The translations under genes were made by a program, and so were the position numbers. The notes beneath the pieces are model-generated. The model saw nothing but the letters and a program-made list of their open reading frames with translations, did no database searches and was not told the origin of the DNA. From the NCBI GenBank assembly GCA_905250115.1, contig CAJNOI010000210.1, positions 75,295 through 139,294 of the forward strand: a stretch of 64,000 nucleotides of DNA, read 5' to 3'. Origin of the DNA: Adineta steineri. Taxonomy: Eukaryota > Rotifera > Eurotatoria > Adinetida > Adinetidae. The first letter of the stretch is position 1. Each line of letters begins with the position of its first letter. This document shows positions 23,375 through 34,784 of the stretch, in pieces.

Positions 23375-24907
23375 TTAAGCATATCGATCTTTTAAAATAA
23401 TATCACGTTCTAAATACAATTCAATATTATCAAATAGTGTTCCATTAGGAAAACTAACAACTAGTTCAAGAGATCGGTCGTTGTTCCACATAAAATATTC
23501 AGTTATCAGACTATATTGATGAAATGTAGCCATTTTGTTTATTGAATATGAACTTGGACGAGTACTGAAAGCTACTGTAAAATGAAAAAGAATATGATTA
23601 TATAAATTACATAATACAACAAATACTATAATAGTAACTTACTCTCAAGGAAATGTTCTTTACTTGTTCTCTCAGAAACATTGAGAAAAATCGGAAAACT
23701 ATCGGTCCAACTCTGCGTTCCAGTTGTGTTTCCACCTATGCGAAAACGTACTTCGAAATTTTGACGACCCTTATTTATAAGATTATCCATCATCTCATCA
23801 TTAATTTTTTGCACCATGTGTATTTTATCAGAGCGATTCGAGATAACTTGAAACCTACAGCCATCAATTCTGTTATCACTAGCTGGAACTACTTTAACAG
23901 AATCGACAGGATAAATAGACCAATGATTGAGTGTACAATTCCTAGCATCACCATTGTGTACAAGATTGTACATATGTGCAATTGTTCCATTAGGTAAAAT
24001 AGTTCGGTCTGATGAGTCAACATCAACAAGTTGTGAGTCAAGTATATTCGATCCAGTCAAATTAGCTAAGTCCAAATTAGAACCTGACAATGTTGCTCCA
24101 GTAAAATCTGTATAAGCTAACGAAGTACGAATTAGATTTGTATCTCTAAGATGAGAATTACGAAACGAGCTACCATCTAATATAGATCGCTCGAAGTTTG
24201 CACAGTTCAAAAAACAGAAAGTAAACGAAGAATTAATAAGTGTAACTTTGGAAAGCGATATACGAAATAAGTTAACACGTTCGGTCTCTATATTTTGACT
24301 TCCCATTATAATACCATTTAGATTGGCGTCCTGTAAATCAACATCTTGCTTATCTGAAGATTTACATCGGCTATCGACAGTCTCATGTCTCATTAATAAA
24401 GATGATTCGTAGAGAAATTTAACAAGCAGTGTTTTTCTTGTTGCATCTAATTGACGAATTGTCGTTAAAGTTTTAGGTCGAATAATTGATTTAAGTGTAT
24501 TCGAACTAAGATTGAATTGCTGACTTAGTAAAAGTTGAGATACTTTTTCTAAATATGCGTTTAATACTGTATCTTGTTGAATTGCTTCAGCAATATGTAA
24601 ATCTTGTTGTCGTTTTTCATTCTCCAATTGTTCCTGAGTTTTAGCTATATGAAGATCCGTCTGTCGGTTTTGGATACCTTAATAGATTTCTTATCAATAA
24701 ATATAAGATTAATAAAAAAGACAATCTACCTTGATAATGCTGTTGGTAAGCAAGTATAAGAGTAAGTGTGCCGATCATCAACGGAACAATAGCAGTCGAA
24801 CATGCTTTAATAATAATTTTGGGTAACGTAGGAGTTGAAAATTTCCATTGTTGTTCATGTACTGTAGCGATCCGCTTTTTTTCTATGTTATTAGCTGCAG
24901 ATTCCAT
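23375..24907 (-). CDS. Membrane-anchored pentapeptide-repeat protein
   Basis: Three exons, 24907-24730, 24677-23643 and 23574-23375; introns of 52 and 68 bases, phases match, 470 residues. One membrane helix (about 32-53) follows a basic N-terminal tail. A charged, probably coiled-coil stretch rich in Gln/Glu comes next (about 60-95). Residues about 160-275 contain A(D/N)LxX pentapeptide repeats (DANLNG, CANFER, YTDFTG, GSNLD, LANLTG), which form a right-handed quadrilateral beta-helix. The C-terminal ~180 residues begin LVHNGDARNCTLNHW and look like a galactose-binding-type beta-sandwich. The ORF would end at 23626 without the second intron. The splice adds 66 residues in frame, with a good acceptor. 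Pentapeptide repeats are far commoner in bacteria than animals. The role is unknown; by topology the helix and sandwich should be extracellular or lumenal. Confidence 0.8.
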
Positions 24908-26269
24908 TCTATGTCGTTGTCTTTATCTGATACAAGAACTGTTTCTAACTATTATGTATTTCGATTAAAAATCAAATCTAAATTATATATTAAGAGAAAA
25001 ATGTCAAATAAAAAATAGTTCTGTTTCTTGTACTAATACATACTTTTATCGTATTAGTAAATATCGTTCAAATTTACTTTCCTACATGTCTCGCAAAACG
25101 TTCATCTATAAATGTCATGAAAAAAAATATTATTGTGTGGTTATATATTTACCCACATTTTTATCTAAAGAGAATATTGGTTTTTCCTACGTGTTATTGT
25201 TCTCTAGTAAATAATTTTCTACTAGCCACATTCATCTTTGATTTCTATATTAAACGGTTACAGTCACATAACTAGATGAAAGCAAACATGTAACGAAGAT
25301 TAAGAGGAATCTTTTTTTTAAAGACATGACTATCTTAGAATTATTGTCGATGAATTAAAAAAATACTTTAGCAATATCATCAAATTTATGGATTTAGATG
25401 CCGTAAATGTATGTTTAGAAATTTAATAACAAATTAACTTGATTAAATTGCTGTTTACAATCAAATAAGATCGTATAGAGAAAAACAAGATGATATGAAT
25501 ATTTAATGCATAATATATTTGAAAATATCGAGTTTAATACAAGTTAAACATCGAATAAAATTATATTTTTGAGTTCTTGACAATAATTTATTTAAAAAGA
25601 AAATCTTTTTTTTTCATTCGTAATCAGTAGTTATTCTAATATTAAATACTACGCATATAGAATTTTTTTCTGTCATTCTGCTTCAATAAATATTGTCTAT
25701 TCAGAAAATGTTAGTGTTAATAAAAAAGAATTACAATATTATCTTCCATTCATCCTTTCAATGAAATTCCTGACAACAGTTATATGTTGAATATATAATT
25801 CTCTTTCCGTAGAAATCTAAACATGGGTGATGATGAAGATATCATATCTCACCCACGTTATAACTTACAATCATATTCTAACATGTCACAATAAAATATC
25901 ATCTTCTTAAACAACACTATTCATATAAATTAAAGCTTTATTGAATTTCTAATAAATGAGAATCAATGTAATCTTCTTAATCTTACTGAAATTCGTTAAC
26001 GATGAAAAAATATTTTATTTACAATATGTAAAAAAAATTATCGAAGTAGAATCAACTGTTTCCATGATTTTATATTAAATTCAAAAGTGTCACTTATTAT
26101 AAAATCATACGGATGATTGTCTCTTTCTCTTTTCTTGTTAGGAAGAGACGCTTTATTAAATAATTTACTTATATATATATATCGTCTGTGACATATCAAT
26201 GTAGAGGATTAACATAATAAAAAAATACTTTTTTTTTTAAATACATTCCTTTTAGAATCTCTGTTGGTA
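24908..26269. other. Intergenic, divergent promoters
   Basis: Separates the minus-strand pentapeptide gene from the plus-strand receptor, so both promoters should be here. A hairpin GGGTGATGATGAAGAT / ATCATATCTCACCC lies at 25824-25854. A TTTTAG acceptor-like site at about 26250-26255 could join a noncoding 5' exon to the receptor. No ORF supported. Confidence 0.4.
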
Positions 26270-27289
26270 ATGTCGTCTTCAAATATCAATGCAAATGCTG
26301 CTAATTTATGGAATGCAGCATCAAATGATCTCAATCGTTATTTACCTATTTTTATTTATACTTTTGGTATAATTGGTAATTTTCTTAATGTTTTGGTTTT
26401 AGCTCAATCAAATATTCGTTCAAATTCATCTGCAGTTTTATTTCTTTTTTCATCAATGGCTTCTCTTATAGCTATTGTCAGTGGTTTAACAAGTCGAATG
26501 ATGTCTGGCTATGCAGTTGATCTAACTCTTACAGTCAATTGGATATGTATAATTCGTAATTATATTCTATATACAGCAAGAACAATAACTCTATGGTTAA
26601 TTGCTTTAGCAACGATCGAACGATGGTTAGCATCTAGTAAACATGTATATAGAAGACAAAAAAGTACATTGAAAAATGCTCGACGAGGAATGATTCTTGT
26701 TTTTATTTATGCATGTCTTATCAATGCTCCAATCATTTATTGTTATCGAGCTAATTTGAGTGGATCTTTACGAGGATGTTATGGATCAACATATGCTTGT
26801 AGTGTCGTAACAGATGGTATTTATGTATTCGGTACGACTCTTTCGCCATTATCAGTAATGATCATTTTTGGATTAATGACTATTAACAATATACGTCACA
26901 GTCAAAATCGAGTTCAGAATATAGCTATGCTGCCATTCAGCTTGGAACAGAAGAATACAATATCGACTGTAAATCGACCACAAAAAATCAAAAAAATAGA
27001 TCGACATTTACTTAAAATGCTTATTGTACAAGTAACTCTACTAATATTATTTACTTGTCCACATGCTATTCAAAAATTTTATTCATCAGCTGCATCAATT
27101 TCATTAACTTCATCATCTCAATCATTGGATATTGCCATTCCAAATTTTATCTTTAATTTAGTTACTCTGCTCAATTTTACAGCAAGTGGAATGCCTTTTT
27201 ATATCTATACATTAACTGGTGGAAGTGTATTTCGAAAGGCACTTTTTCATCTAATTAAAACAGTTATTTTAAAGATTCTTTGTCGATGA
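26270..27289 (+). CDS. Seven-transmembrane receptor, rhodopsin-like (GPCR)
   Basis: 339 residues from the ATG at 26270 in a single exon. An in-frame TTG six bases upstream is not used as a start. Seven hydrophobic segments are visible. TM1 has GIIGNFLNVLVL with the class A Gly-Asn. TM3 ends in ATIERWLAS, where ERW stands at the DRY position. Two Cys, before TM3 and in the second extracellular loop, could form the usual disulfide. TM7 has TASGMPFYIYTLTGG in place of NPxxY. Ligand unknown. The motif variants match the large lineage-specific peptide-receptor-like families known in rotifers rather than any named receptor. Confidence 0.85.
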   Translation: MSSSNINANAANLWNAASNDLNRYLPIFIYTFGIIGNFLNVLVLAQSNIRSNSSAVLFLFSSMASLIAIVSGLTSRMMSGYAVDLTLTVNWICIIRNYILYTARTITLWLIALATIERWLASSKHVYRRQKSTLKNARRGMILVFIYACLINAPIIYCYRANLSGSLRGCYGSTYACSVVTDGIYVFGTTLSPLSVMIIFGLMTINNIRHSQNRVQNIAMLPFSLEQKNTISTVNRPQKIKKIDRHLLKMLIVQVTLLILFTCPHAIQKFYSSAASISLTSSSQSLDIAIPNFIFNLVTLLNFTASGMPFYIYTLTGGSVFRKALFHLIKTVILKILCR

Positions 27290-28549
27290 TGTGTTTAATT
27301 CAATTTATATTTAAATAAATATCATGAAGAATATAGATATAAAATAAACGAGAACATTTTTTTTCTTCATAAGTTGATGACAATTCTCTAAAGGTGAATC
27401 ATGTTGGATAAGATATATTTATATTTACACAAAAAAAGATCATTAATAAAATAAAAAACATGACATTATTTTATTCGCGGTGTAGATTATATCATCATTA
27501 TCAATTCAACTATACTTGTCACTTACATTAATATAACAAAAACTAGCATGATATAGATATCCATTAATTATCTCAGTATTCCTTTTCCTGTTCAAGAAAA
27601 AAGAGCATTGTATATAACTTCTACTAATCAATTTACATTATAAATATTGGTAAATCTTGCATAAGTACTGTGAAGTGTGGATGATCCTGACTGTCACAGT
27701 CGGTTCCGTTTATTGAAATCAGTTGGTTTATATAGATGACAGTGAGCAAAGACAAACTATCCGTACATCAAATCTTCCCTGGGTGATGACGAGCGAGAAG
27801 GAAACATCGCCTGTGAAATCTTGACAAGAGAAAAGGGAACGCAAAGAAAAATCTCTCATATATATTTATGTGACAGAAAAGAAAAAGTTCATCACATATA
27901 TCACAATGGAAGATACGGAGAACGACAAAAGAGAAGGAGAACACATCAGATATATAACAAGTACCCAAACAATCATTACCGATTTTCTAAACTTTTCGGC
28001 TTTACAATTGATTAGCTTAGAACTACTCAACATAGACATGATATCAGTATTGATATATATGATCGATCATTGACAATCATAGGTACCATATTATACGCTT
28101 ACTGTCTCTTCGCCAATAAGAAGCAATTCCTCGTCGTTCGCTATAGGGCACTACCCAAGGACAGTTTCAGAAGCCCGATGTTTTTCCTACAACTATTACT
28201 AGCTGTAGCTCTAGACAGAAAGTCGGCCTGACGCAGCGTTTTTCACATTCAATTCACTTAAGCTTCTCATGCACATTGATTAACCACATATTAGCTACGA
28301 GAGCTTTATTGCATATCATAATATAATCAGCATGCGATCGGATGCGTGATCCGAGACAAACAACCGTCAGTGACTCCTCCAGAGTCATTCCATAACTGAT
28401 GATACCGAGGTTTGAACACAGTACCTTGTGAATCACTATATGATTTCTTCGTGTATTCTGTTTTAATAATATATACTAAACCAAGTGAAAGAGAAGCGAT
28501 TGAAACTCTCAAGATACGCACAGTCTAATGTTTCAAACAAAAATAAAAT
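27290..28549. other. Intergenic with a GC-richer patch
   Basis: The stretch from about 28090 to 28420 is clearly less AT-rich than its surroundings and has ORFs on both strands, none with recognisable homology. It may be an old inserted sequence such as a retroelement fragment. No terminal repeats were found. Confidence 0.35.
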
Positions 28550-29443
28550 TTATTTTATTTTAAAAGAATGAAAACAATTGAAAAATATTTTTCGTGCACT
28601 TTTCTTTAAGAAGAATGTTGTCACTGTCATTAATACAACTCCAAAAAGTGTAAATAATGTACAATATATATTTACAGTTACCGTTGTTTTTTTCAAAACT
28701 AATAAAATCAGTATAATAAATGATGGTAAACCTGTCACTGACATAATTGTAACATTGATCATAATATTACGTAAGACAGCAAGATTACGATCAATTTTCT
28801 TACGAGTCGGATGATTACTGATAACAGCTAAAGGCGCAACACTTGTATTACGTGTCTTATGTAAATAAAACATAATATAATAGTAGATAAGACCAATAAT
28901 TGTAAATGGTATTAAACAACCAGTAAACATAACATAAACAATAACAAACACTAAATTTGTATTTACAATACATAGATATAAACTTGAATCGTATATAAAT
29001 CCTTTTAATAAAGCACATGGTATAGGCACAAGTGTATAACTAATAATCCAAGATAATAATAAAATTAAGAAATGAAATTTAAATGAAAGTAAATATTTAT
29101 TTCGATAGAAAATAATGAATATTAATTGACTTAATGATTGTAACATAAGAGAATATGAAATACTGGCTGCACTAGATGACATTATATAAGAAACAATTAC
29201 ACATGACATAGGAGATAATGTGTGATAAAATAGACCATTAATATGATTATATAAAACGATTAGAAAATAAATCGATGATGTTAGAACAACATTACTCGAT
29301 AATAAATATCGAACTGTATGTGATTGTCGATGGATTAAAATAAGAAAAATAAAGGTGATAGCAAATAAAAGACCAACTATACATAAAATTATAATTAACA
29401 GATAAGTAGTTATAAAAAATAGACTAGTATTTCTTAGATCCAT
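28550..29443 (-). CDS. Seven-transmembrane receptor-like protein (GPCR)
   Basis: 297 residues, single exon, very hydrophobic, with seven predicted membrane segments and short loops. TM3 ends near SLMLQSLSQLIFIIFYRNKY, with no DRY motif. A basic third intracellular loop (PTRKKIDRN) precedes TM6, a position and composition shared with the receptor at 26270 (IKKIDRHLLKML). The two are probably members of the same divergent rhodopsin-like expansion but are not close paralogs. The C-terminal tail is short and basic. Ligand unknown. Convergent with the upstream receptor gene. Confidence 0.75.
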   Translation of the reverse strand: MDLRNTSLFFITTYLLIIILCIVGLLFAITFIFLILIHRQSHTVRYLLSSNVVLTSSIYFLIVLYNHINGLFYHTLSPMSCVIVSYIMSSSAASISYSLMLQSLSQLIFIIFYRNKYLLSFKFHFLILLLSWIISYTLVPIPCALLKGFIYDSSLYLCIVNTNLVFVIVYVMFTGCLIPFTIIGLIYYYIMFYLHKTRNTSVAPLAVISNHPTRKKIDRNLAVLRNIMINVTIMSVTGLPSFIILILLVLKKTTVTVNIYCTLFTLFGVVLMTVTTFFLKKSARKIFFNCFHSFKIK

Positions 29444-29965
29444 TCTATATCGTCTGCATCAATTTAAGAGAAAATGATGAATATATATATATATATCTTG
29501 AATAATTAATTAATGATCTGTCAAATATTATATTTTATCGTATAATTAATTTTCAACTTATTCTTTTCTATTATATTTCAATGACTCTTTATGTCGAAAG
29601 ACAATTCTTACACATTTGACGAGTCTGACAAAAGAATAATTATAAACACTTTTGTTTCTATAGATTCAAGATGACCTTATCTTAGTTCACGTGTTGCACT
29701 TTCATATCTCACGTGTTACATAACGAAGAAAAAAATTCTATCTCAGGTACTCTTGAACTCGACAATGGTAATAGTTCGCGATCTGAAGTATACTATGCCA
29801 AAATTACATCATATTTCATTCAAGCAACTAGATTCAAGAATATTCTTTGCTAAATAATATTTTATTCTACAATATTTTTTCACTTTTTGAATAAACAAAA
29901 AAGTGACTTTTTTTAACATGAAGAACAATTATTTTTTACAACACAAAAAAGTACAATATTCTTTT
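29444..29965. other. Intergenic; start of tandem duplication
   Basis: No gene. From about 29815 the sequence is repeated at about 31350 (for example AAGAATATTCTTTGCTAAAT and TGAATAAACAAAAAAGTGAC in both), marking the 3' flank of the duplicated unit. Confidence 0.55.
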
Positions 29966-30829
29966 TCACGAAAATTTGAGAGTATTCATAGTATGTTCAA
30001 GTATATTTTTGCTCTTATCGTCGGTATAGGATAGTATAAAAAAGAAGATATAACCAGTGTTTGTGTTTCGAACAATTTCGGTTTGTTTAAGAATCATTGA
30101 GTTGCCCACATTTAAGGTTAATTCTTGCATTGTGAATTCAACTCCATTTATATCAATTTGTCGACATACACTACTTCCCATAATTTTTTTGTTTCCGCTT
30201 TCTCGTATCCCTTTATTGTAACCAACAAGAAAATAGCAATAATCTCCTGTAATTTCTTCACCTGTTAAATTCAGAGCTAATCCAATAATGCGTGCGTAAA
30301 GTCTAATATCTTGTTTCTTTTCTAGTATATTCAGTGGATCTTCTTCAAAACGAAAAAGAGGTATGATTTGAACAGTTTCTCCTTGATTATATTTTTGAAC
30401 TGGAGTCTTATTGTTAAAGGATGTTGATTCAGTATCTGATAACAGATAACCAAGTTGTTTACTACTTAAAGCCAACCATCCTTCTGGTTTTTCTATTGTT
30501 AGACCAAAGAATGCATTCAAATAAGAATTGCCATTCGTATTTTGAGTTTCCATTGGAAGTACATCGCGTTTCTTCAAATCGGCTGTTAAAAGAAAGAAGA
30601 AAACATACATTTTTTTTACATATGAGATATAATCTTCATACGACACTAAAGTCTTAATTTATCAAAAAAGAAAATTCTCTTTCGTTTTCATCAGCTATGA
30701 CTAATGCATCAATTTAAGTCTTGTAAAAAAAAACAAAATATCTATATTATTTTACTTACATATGGGACTTGCGTTCCCAAGCCGTATTAACGAAACAATT
30801 ACTAAAAGTATTGATGTTCGTGATGCCAT
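29966..30829 (-). CDS. Secreted PsbP/Mog1-like protein, copy 1
   Basis: Two exons, 30829-30760 (signal peptide exon) and 30582-29966; phases match and the product is 228 residues. Exon 1 encodes a clean signal peptide ending around GNASP. The mature part starts with a basic KKRDVLP stretch, possibly a proprotein site, then FFGLTIEKPEGW. That opening resembles the 'P-x-G-W' start of PsbP/Mog1-like alpha-beta-alpha sandwich domains. It closes with a segment GYIFFFILSYTDDKSKNILEHT...LKFS, also typical of that fold. Two Cys could form a disulfide. Function unknown; the fold is common in bacterial lipoproteins. It is a paralog of the next gene and about 1.5 kb from it. Confidence 0.75.
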
Positions 30830-31485
30830 TTCAGTTGTATAACATACATTTCGAGCGCACACACATATATATACATCATTATGTAATTCTCACATCAATT
30901 TGTTATGAAGACGAATTAGTCACAACACTCTTGGCCAATTACCCAATTAACAAGTTCACATCTGTTTCTCCCACAATATTCCATGATACTGCATAACCAA
31001 TACTATCAAATGAAGTAATGTTTAAATAACATTTCTGTATTTTTAAGAAATCCTTAACTAACGATAACCGTTTATATTTATGCATCATATATCTTTTTTA
31101 AAATGAATGTTTTAAAGAAAACCTAAAATTGCTTGGTTGTTGTAGGAATATGGCCTATCAAATACGAAATATTCTCTTATGAATTAACAGTTTATTAAAA
31201 ACAGAAGTTACATTTTATCTAATTGTATTATGAAACTTTATAAACGAAAAAAGTAATACTTATTCAGTAGAGATCGATGTGACATGAATATCTCGACAGT
31301 AGTAATAAGTTACGATCTCAAGTATACTATATCAAAATTACAATCATATTTCATTCAGACAACTAGATTCAAGAATATTCTTTGCTAAATAATATTTTAT
31401 TCTACAATATTTTTTCACTTTTTGAATAAACAAAAAAGTGACTTTTTTTAACATGAAGAACAATCATTTTTTACAACACAAAAAA
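30830..31485. other. Promoter side of copy 1 and 3' flank of copy 2
   Basis: No additional gene. Holds the upstream flank of copy 1, including the intact empty site ACTAACGATAACCG (about 31057-31070) that is split by a LINE in copy 2. Confidence 0.6.
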
Positions 31486-32366
31486 CTACAATATTATTTT
31501 TCCGGAAAATTTGAGAGTATTCATAGTACGATTAAGTATATTTTTGCTCATATCGTCGGTATAGTTTAGTATGAAAAAGAAGATATAACCATCTTTTGTG
31601 ATTTTAACAAATTCACTTTGTTGAACCATTAAATCGTCTATATTTAAGATCACCCCTTGCATTGTGAATTCTACTCCATTTATATCAATTGGTTGACATA
31701 CACTACTTGTTAAAATTTTTGTGTCTGAGGCATTTTGTAGTCCTTGATTAAAATAATCAATAAAATCGCAATTATCTCCTGTAATTTCTTGATTAGTGAA
31801 ATTGAAAGCCAATCCTATAATGGCTGCATTAGAGCTATCGTTTTGTTTCTTTTCTGGTATATTCGATGGATTTTTTGTGAAACCAAAAAGTGGTATCATT
31901 TGACCAACTACTGCTTCATCAGATTTTTGAACTGAAGTCTTGTTGTCAATGGATATCGACCCAGTATCACCTGATAATATCGAACGAATTTCTTGAATAC
32001 TTGATGCATACCATCCTTCTGGTTTTTCTATTGTTAGACCAAAGAATGCATTCAAATAAGAATTGCCATTCATCTTTTGAGTTCCCATTGGAAGTACGTC
32101 ACGTTTATTCAAAGTAGCTGTTAAAAGAAAACAGAAGACATGTATTTTTTCACGTATGAGAGGTATTATTTTCATAGGACACTAAAAATCCTTAATTTAT
32201 CCAAATAGAAAATTGTCTTTTGTTTTCATGAACTATGAATAATGCATCAATTTACGTTCTGTAATAGAAACAAAATATCTATATTATCTCACTTACATAT
32301 GGGACTTGCGTTCCCAAGCCGTATTAACGAAACAATTATCAACAGTATTGATGCTCGTGATGCCAT
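31486..32366 (-). CDS. Secreted PsbP/Mog1-like protein, copy 2
   Basis: Two exons, 32366-32297 and 32117-31486; 233 residues. It has the same architecture as copy 1: an almost identical signal-peptide exon, NKRDVLPMGTQ at the start of the mature chain, and FFGLTIEKPEGW. The two proteins agree closely at both ends and diverge in the middle (about residues 60-130), while Cys and closing motifs are kept. Both frames are open, so both copies are probably functional. The pattern of conserved ends with a variable middle suggests either relaxed constraint or diversifying change in the central part. Confidence 0.75.
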
Positions 32367-32613
32367 TTCAGTTGTATAACATACACTTCGAGCGCACAAA
32401 TATATATATATACATCATTATGTGATTCTCACATCAATTTGTCATGAAAAATTGTCAAGTGGATGATTCGTTATGAACACGAATTAGTCACAACATTCTT
32501 AGCCCAATTATCCAATTAACAAGTTCACACATGACACTGTATAACCAATACTATCAAACGAAGTAATGTTTAAGAAATATTTCTATGCCTTTAAGAATTT
32601 CTTAACTAACGAT

Positions 32614-32891
32614 CAGATCAGATAGGTGCCTTATCTATTGCAGACGTTGGCTAACATGATGCGCCAATTGTTCCGGTCTTGTGCTGCGTGAAGGAAGTCT
32701 GTGTTTTTGTATCCTTGTTTTGTAATCTATAGGTTCATGTTTTCGAGGTACTTGATTCTTGGTCGACCTCTGTCTTTCTTCCCATTGATTTTTCCACTTA
32801 ATACCAGATGTTCCAAGCAACCTTTACGGATTATATGACCTAGGAATTTCAGTTGCCTATGTCGGATAGTATTCAGCAAACATATTTTCCA
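32614..32891 (-). mobile_element. 5'-truncated LINE (non-LTR retrotransposon) fragment
   Basis: A 278-bp insert flanked by the direct repeat AACTAACGAT (32604-32613 and 32892-32901). The parallel site in the tandem copy (about 31056-31065) has this sequence once, with no insert. Minus-strand translation gives the conserved C-terminus of LINE reverse transcriptases: RQLKFLGHIIRKG, then GKKDRGRPRIKYL, then after a frame break DRNNWRIMLANVCNR and a stop. It is severely 5' truncated, ends in a short GATCTGATCTG-type 3' tail, and is inactive. Confidence 0.9.
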
Positions 32892-32901
32892 AACTAACGA
32901 T

Positions 32902-33350
32902 AACCGTTTATATTTACATATCATATATCTTTTTTAAAATGAATATTTTAAAGAAGACCTAAAATTGCTTGATTGTTGTAGGAATATGGTCTATCAAGTA
33001 TGAGATATTCTCTGATGAACTACCAGTTTATTGAAATCAGGAGTTACACTTTATTTAATTGTATTATAGCATTTTATAGACGAAAAAAGTATAATACTTA
33101 TCTTAAATACCATAAAAATTTAAATTCGATTTTGACACATGAGTCAGACATAGTAAGTGTTTCTTATGTAATTTATTGACTTCTTTTCGTGAGTATTTTC
33201 ATAAGAACACTATATTATGAATAATATATTCAACATAAAATTTCGTAACATGAAGAAACTTCTAGCGTTCTTTAGATAAATAAGCTCACAGTTATAAAAA
33301 GTTATGAAAAGAAACAAATTAATGCCAAGTTCAACTTTTATGTCATTTAA
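32902..33350. other. Residual duplicated flank, then intergenic
   Basis: Up to about 33105 this matches 31066-31262 (the promoter-side flank of copy 1). The remainder is unique AT-rich DNA with a short minus-strand ORF overlapping the piggyBac end, rejected as noncoding. Confidence 0.55.
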
Positions 33351-33951
33351 CCCTCGAACGGTTTTTGTGGGTCCGACAAGACCCACAATACTATTTTTTT
33401 GATTTTTATACACGAAAACGCATCATTTTTGGGGTCATCTCTCTGCTAATCGTTAGTCATATGACGGTAGACATACACCATATTAAACTTCGTACTAAAG
33501 CCTTACGATTAGAAAACTGAAGTGTGGGTCTATACGGACCCCCTGATACCTTTGATGTTATACAAGCGATTTTAATACATATTCCGTCTGCTATCTATTT
33601 TTTCGGAGTTTATTGAATCTAGATTCGTTAGTACAACCCTATCATTAGTAAACCATTTACATTCTTAAATACTTTTCTGACGATTTTGTTATATTCATTC
33701 AGTAATATTTTAAAATCAAAATCTTATCATAACCTTTTTTTAAAAACTTTCATGAAAAAAAACCGTCGTTTTTAGAAATCATAGGCATACTAATATATTC
33801 ACGCTTTGATAAAAGGTATGGTATAAGGTATAATAAACCGCATCTACTACAAAATTGGTGAAAAATCAAGTTCATCTAATTTATTTTTGTGTGGGTCTCT
33901 CTGAACCCACAAAGACCATTCGTGTGATAAAATGGGGATACCGTTCGAGGG
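33351..33951. mobile_element. piggyBac-type MITE, 601 bp
   Basis: Perfect 12-bp terminal inverted repeats CCCTCGAACGGT at both ends, flanked by TTAA on each side (33347-33350 and 33952-33955), the piggyBac target duplication. Subterminal inverted words GTGGGTCC...AGACCCAC (about 33379-33396) and GTGGGTCT...AACCCAC (about 33892-33910) are also typical of piggyBac ends. A third such word is near 33523. No transposase frame is present, so it is non-autonomous. Confidence 0.92.
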
Positions 33952-33955
33952 TTAA

Positions 33956-34712
33956 GACGAATAGGACATTTTTGACTAATTGTGTATCTCCACAAGGAAG
34001 CAACTTCGCTCAAATACAACCATTCTATTGTTATACTGTGTACCTGTATGACCTGTTGCTGGGATCGATTAGCGCCACAGGAAAAAAGGTTATCCACTAA
34101 ATTATTCTTTATTGATTTAATTTTTGTATTCATTTGAATCAATTATCATCTATACTAACTGAAAATAAATAGTGGATGTATACTAATTTCAAGTTTATTA
34201 TTGTTTACTTCGTTAGAATTAGTTAGATGAAAAGATTATATTTAAGTTTCGTTGTAAAGATATACATAGTGGAATAAAAAGTTTTTATATTATCGAATAA
34301 AGTTTGATTTCATTTGTATGCACAAACTATATTACATATTTACTTATTCGGATTTCGACAAGTTTTTCTCTATTTATATGTCGATTTTAAACATATTATA
34401 TTATGTATAAATAAAAACATAAGCAAAGAAAATCTGTTGTCTATATAGATATATTGTAAGATTAAAATCAATAACTTGTAGATGTGTGTGTGTGTGTGTG
34501 TGTGTGTGTATGAAGTCGATTGATGAATATTTGAAACTCGCACTCATCAACAAAAACACAAGATTGACTATTTATTTTATGTTATGCAATCAGATCTATA
34601 AATGCATCTTATATATCATTTAGATTTTGTTTCTAATAGAAGCAAGAATGGTTAATAGTTGATGATACTTTGAATAAGATTAAAATAAAGTGTAAAAATA
34701 ATAAAAAATTAG
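33956..34712. other. Intergenic; contains a TG microsatellite
   Basis: AT-rich with no supported gene. A (TG)n microsatellite of about 26 bases lies at about 34483-34508. Confidence 0.5.
34483..34508. repeat. (TG)n microsatellite
   Basis: About 13 uninterrupted TG dinucleotides. Probably length-polymorphic. Confidence 0.9.
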
Positions 34713-34784
34713 TGCCTCCACGCAGGATCGAACTACGGACCTCCAGTTTACAAGACTGGCGCTCTACCACTGAGCTATAGAGGC
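34713..34784 (-). tRNA. tRNA-Thr (TGT)
   Basis: 72 bases on the minus strand. Acceptor GCCTCTA pairs with TGGAGGC, the D-arm is GCTC-AGTGGTA-GAGC, the anticodon loop CTTGTAA gives TGT, and the T-arm TTCGATC loop is intact; the discriminator is A. A T-run follows on the minus strand (about 34702-34707), serving as Pol III terminator. No intron. Confidence 0.95.

Larger units (their letters stand above)
29815..33105. repeat. Tandem segmental duplication (two ~1.5-kb units)
   Basis: Two head-to-tail units carry one secreted-protein gene each plus flanks. Corresponding points are: start codons 30829 and 32366 (offset 1537), stop codons 29966 and 31486 (offset 1520), 3' flanks 29838 and 31373. 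The upstream flank ...CTAACGATAACCGTTTATATTTA is found at about 31060 and again at 32895. The second unit's upstream flank is interrupted by a LINE fragment. Confidence 0.85.
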
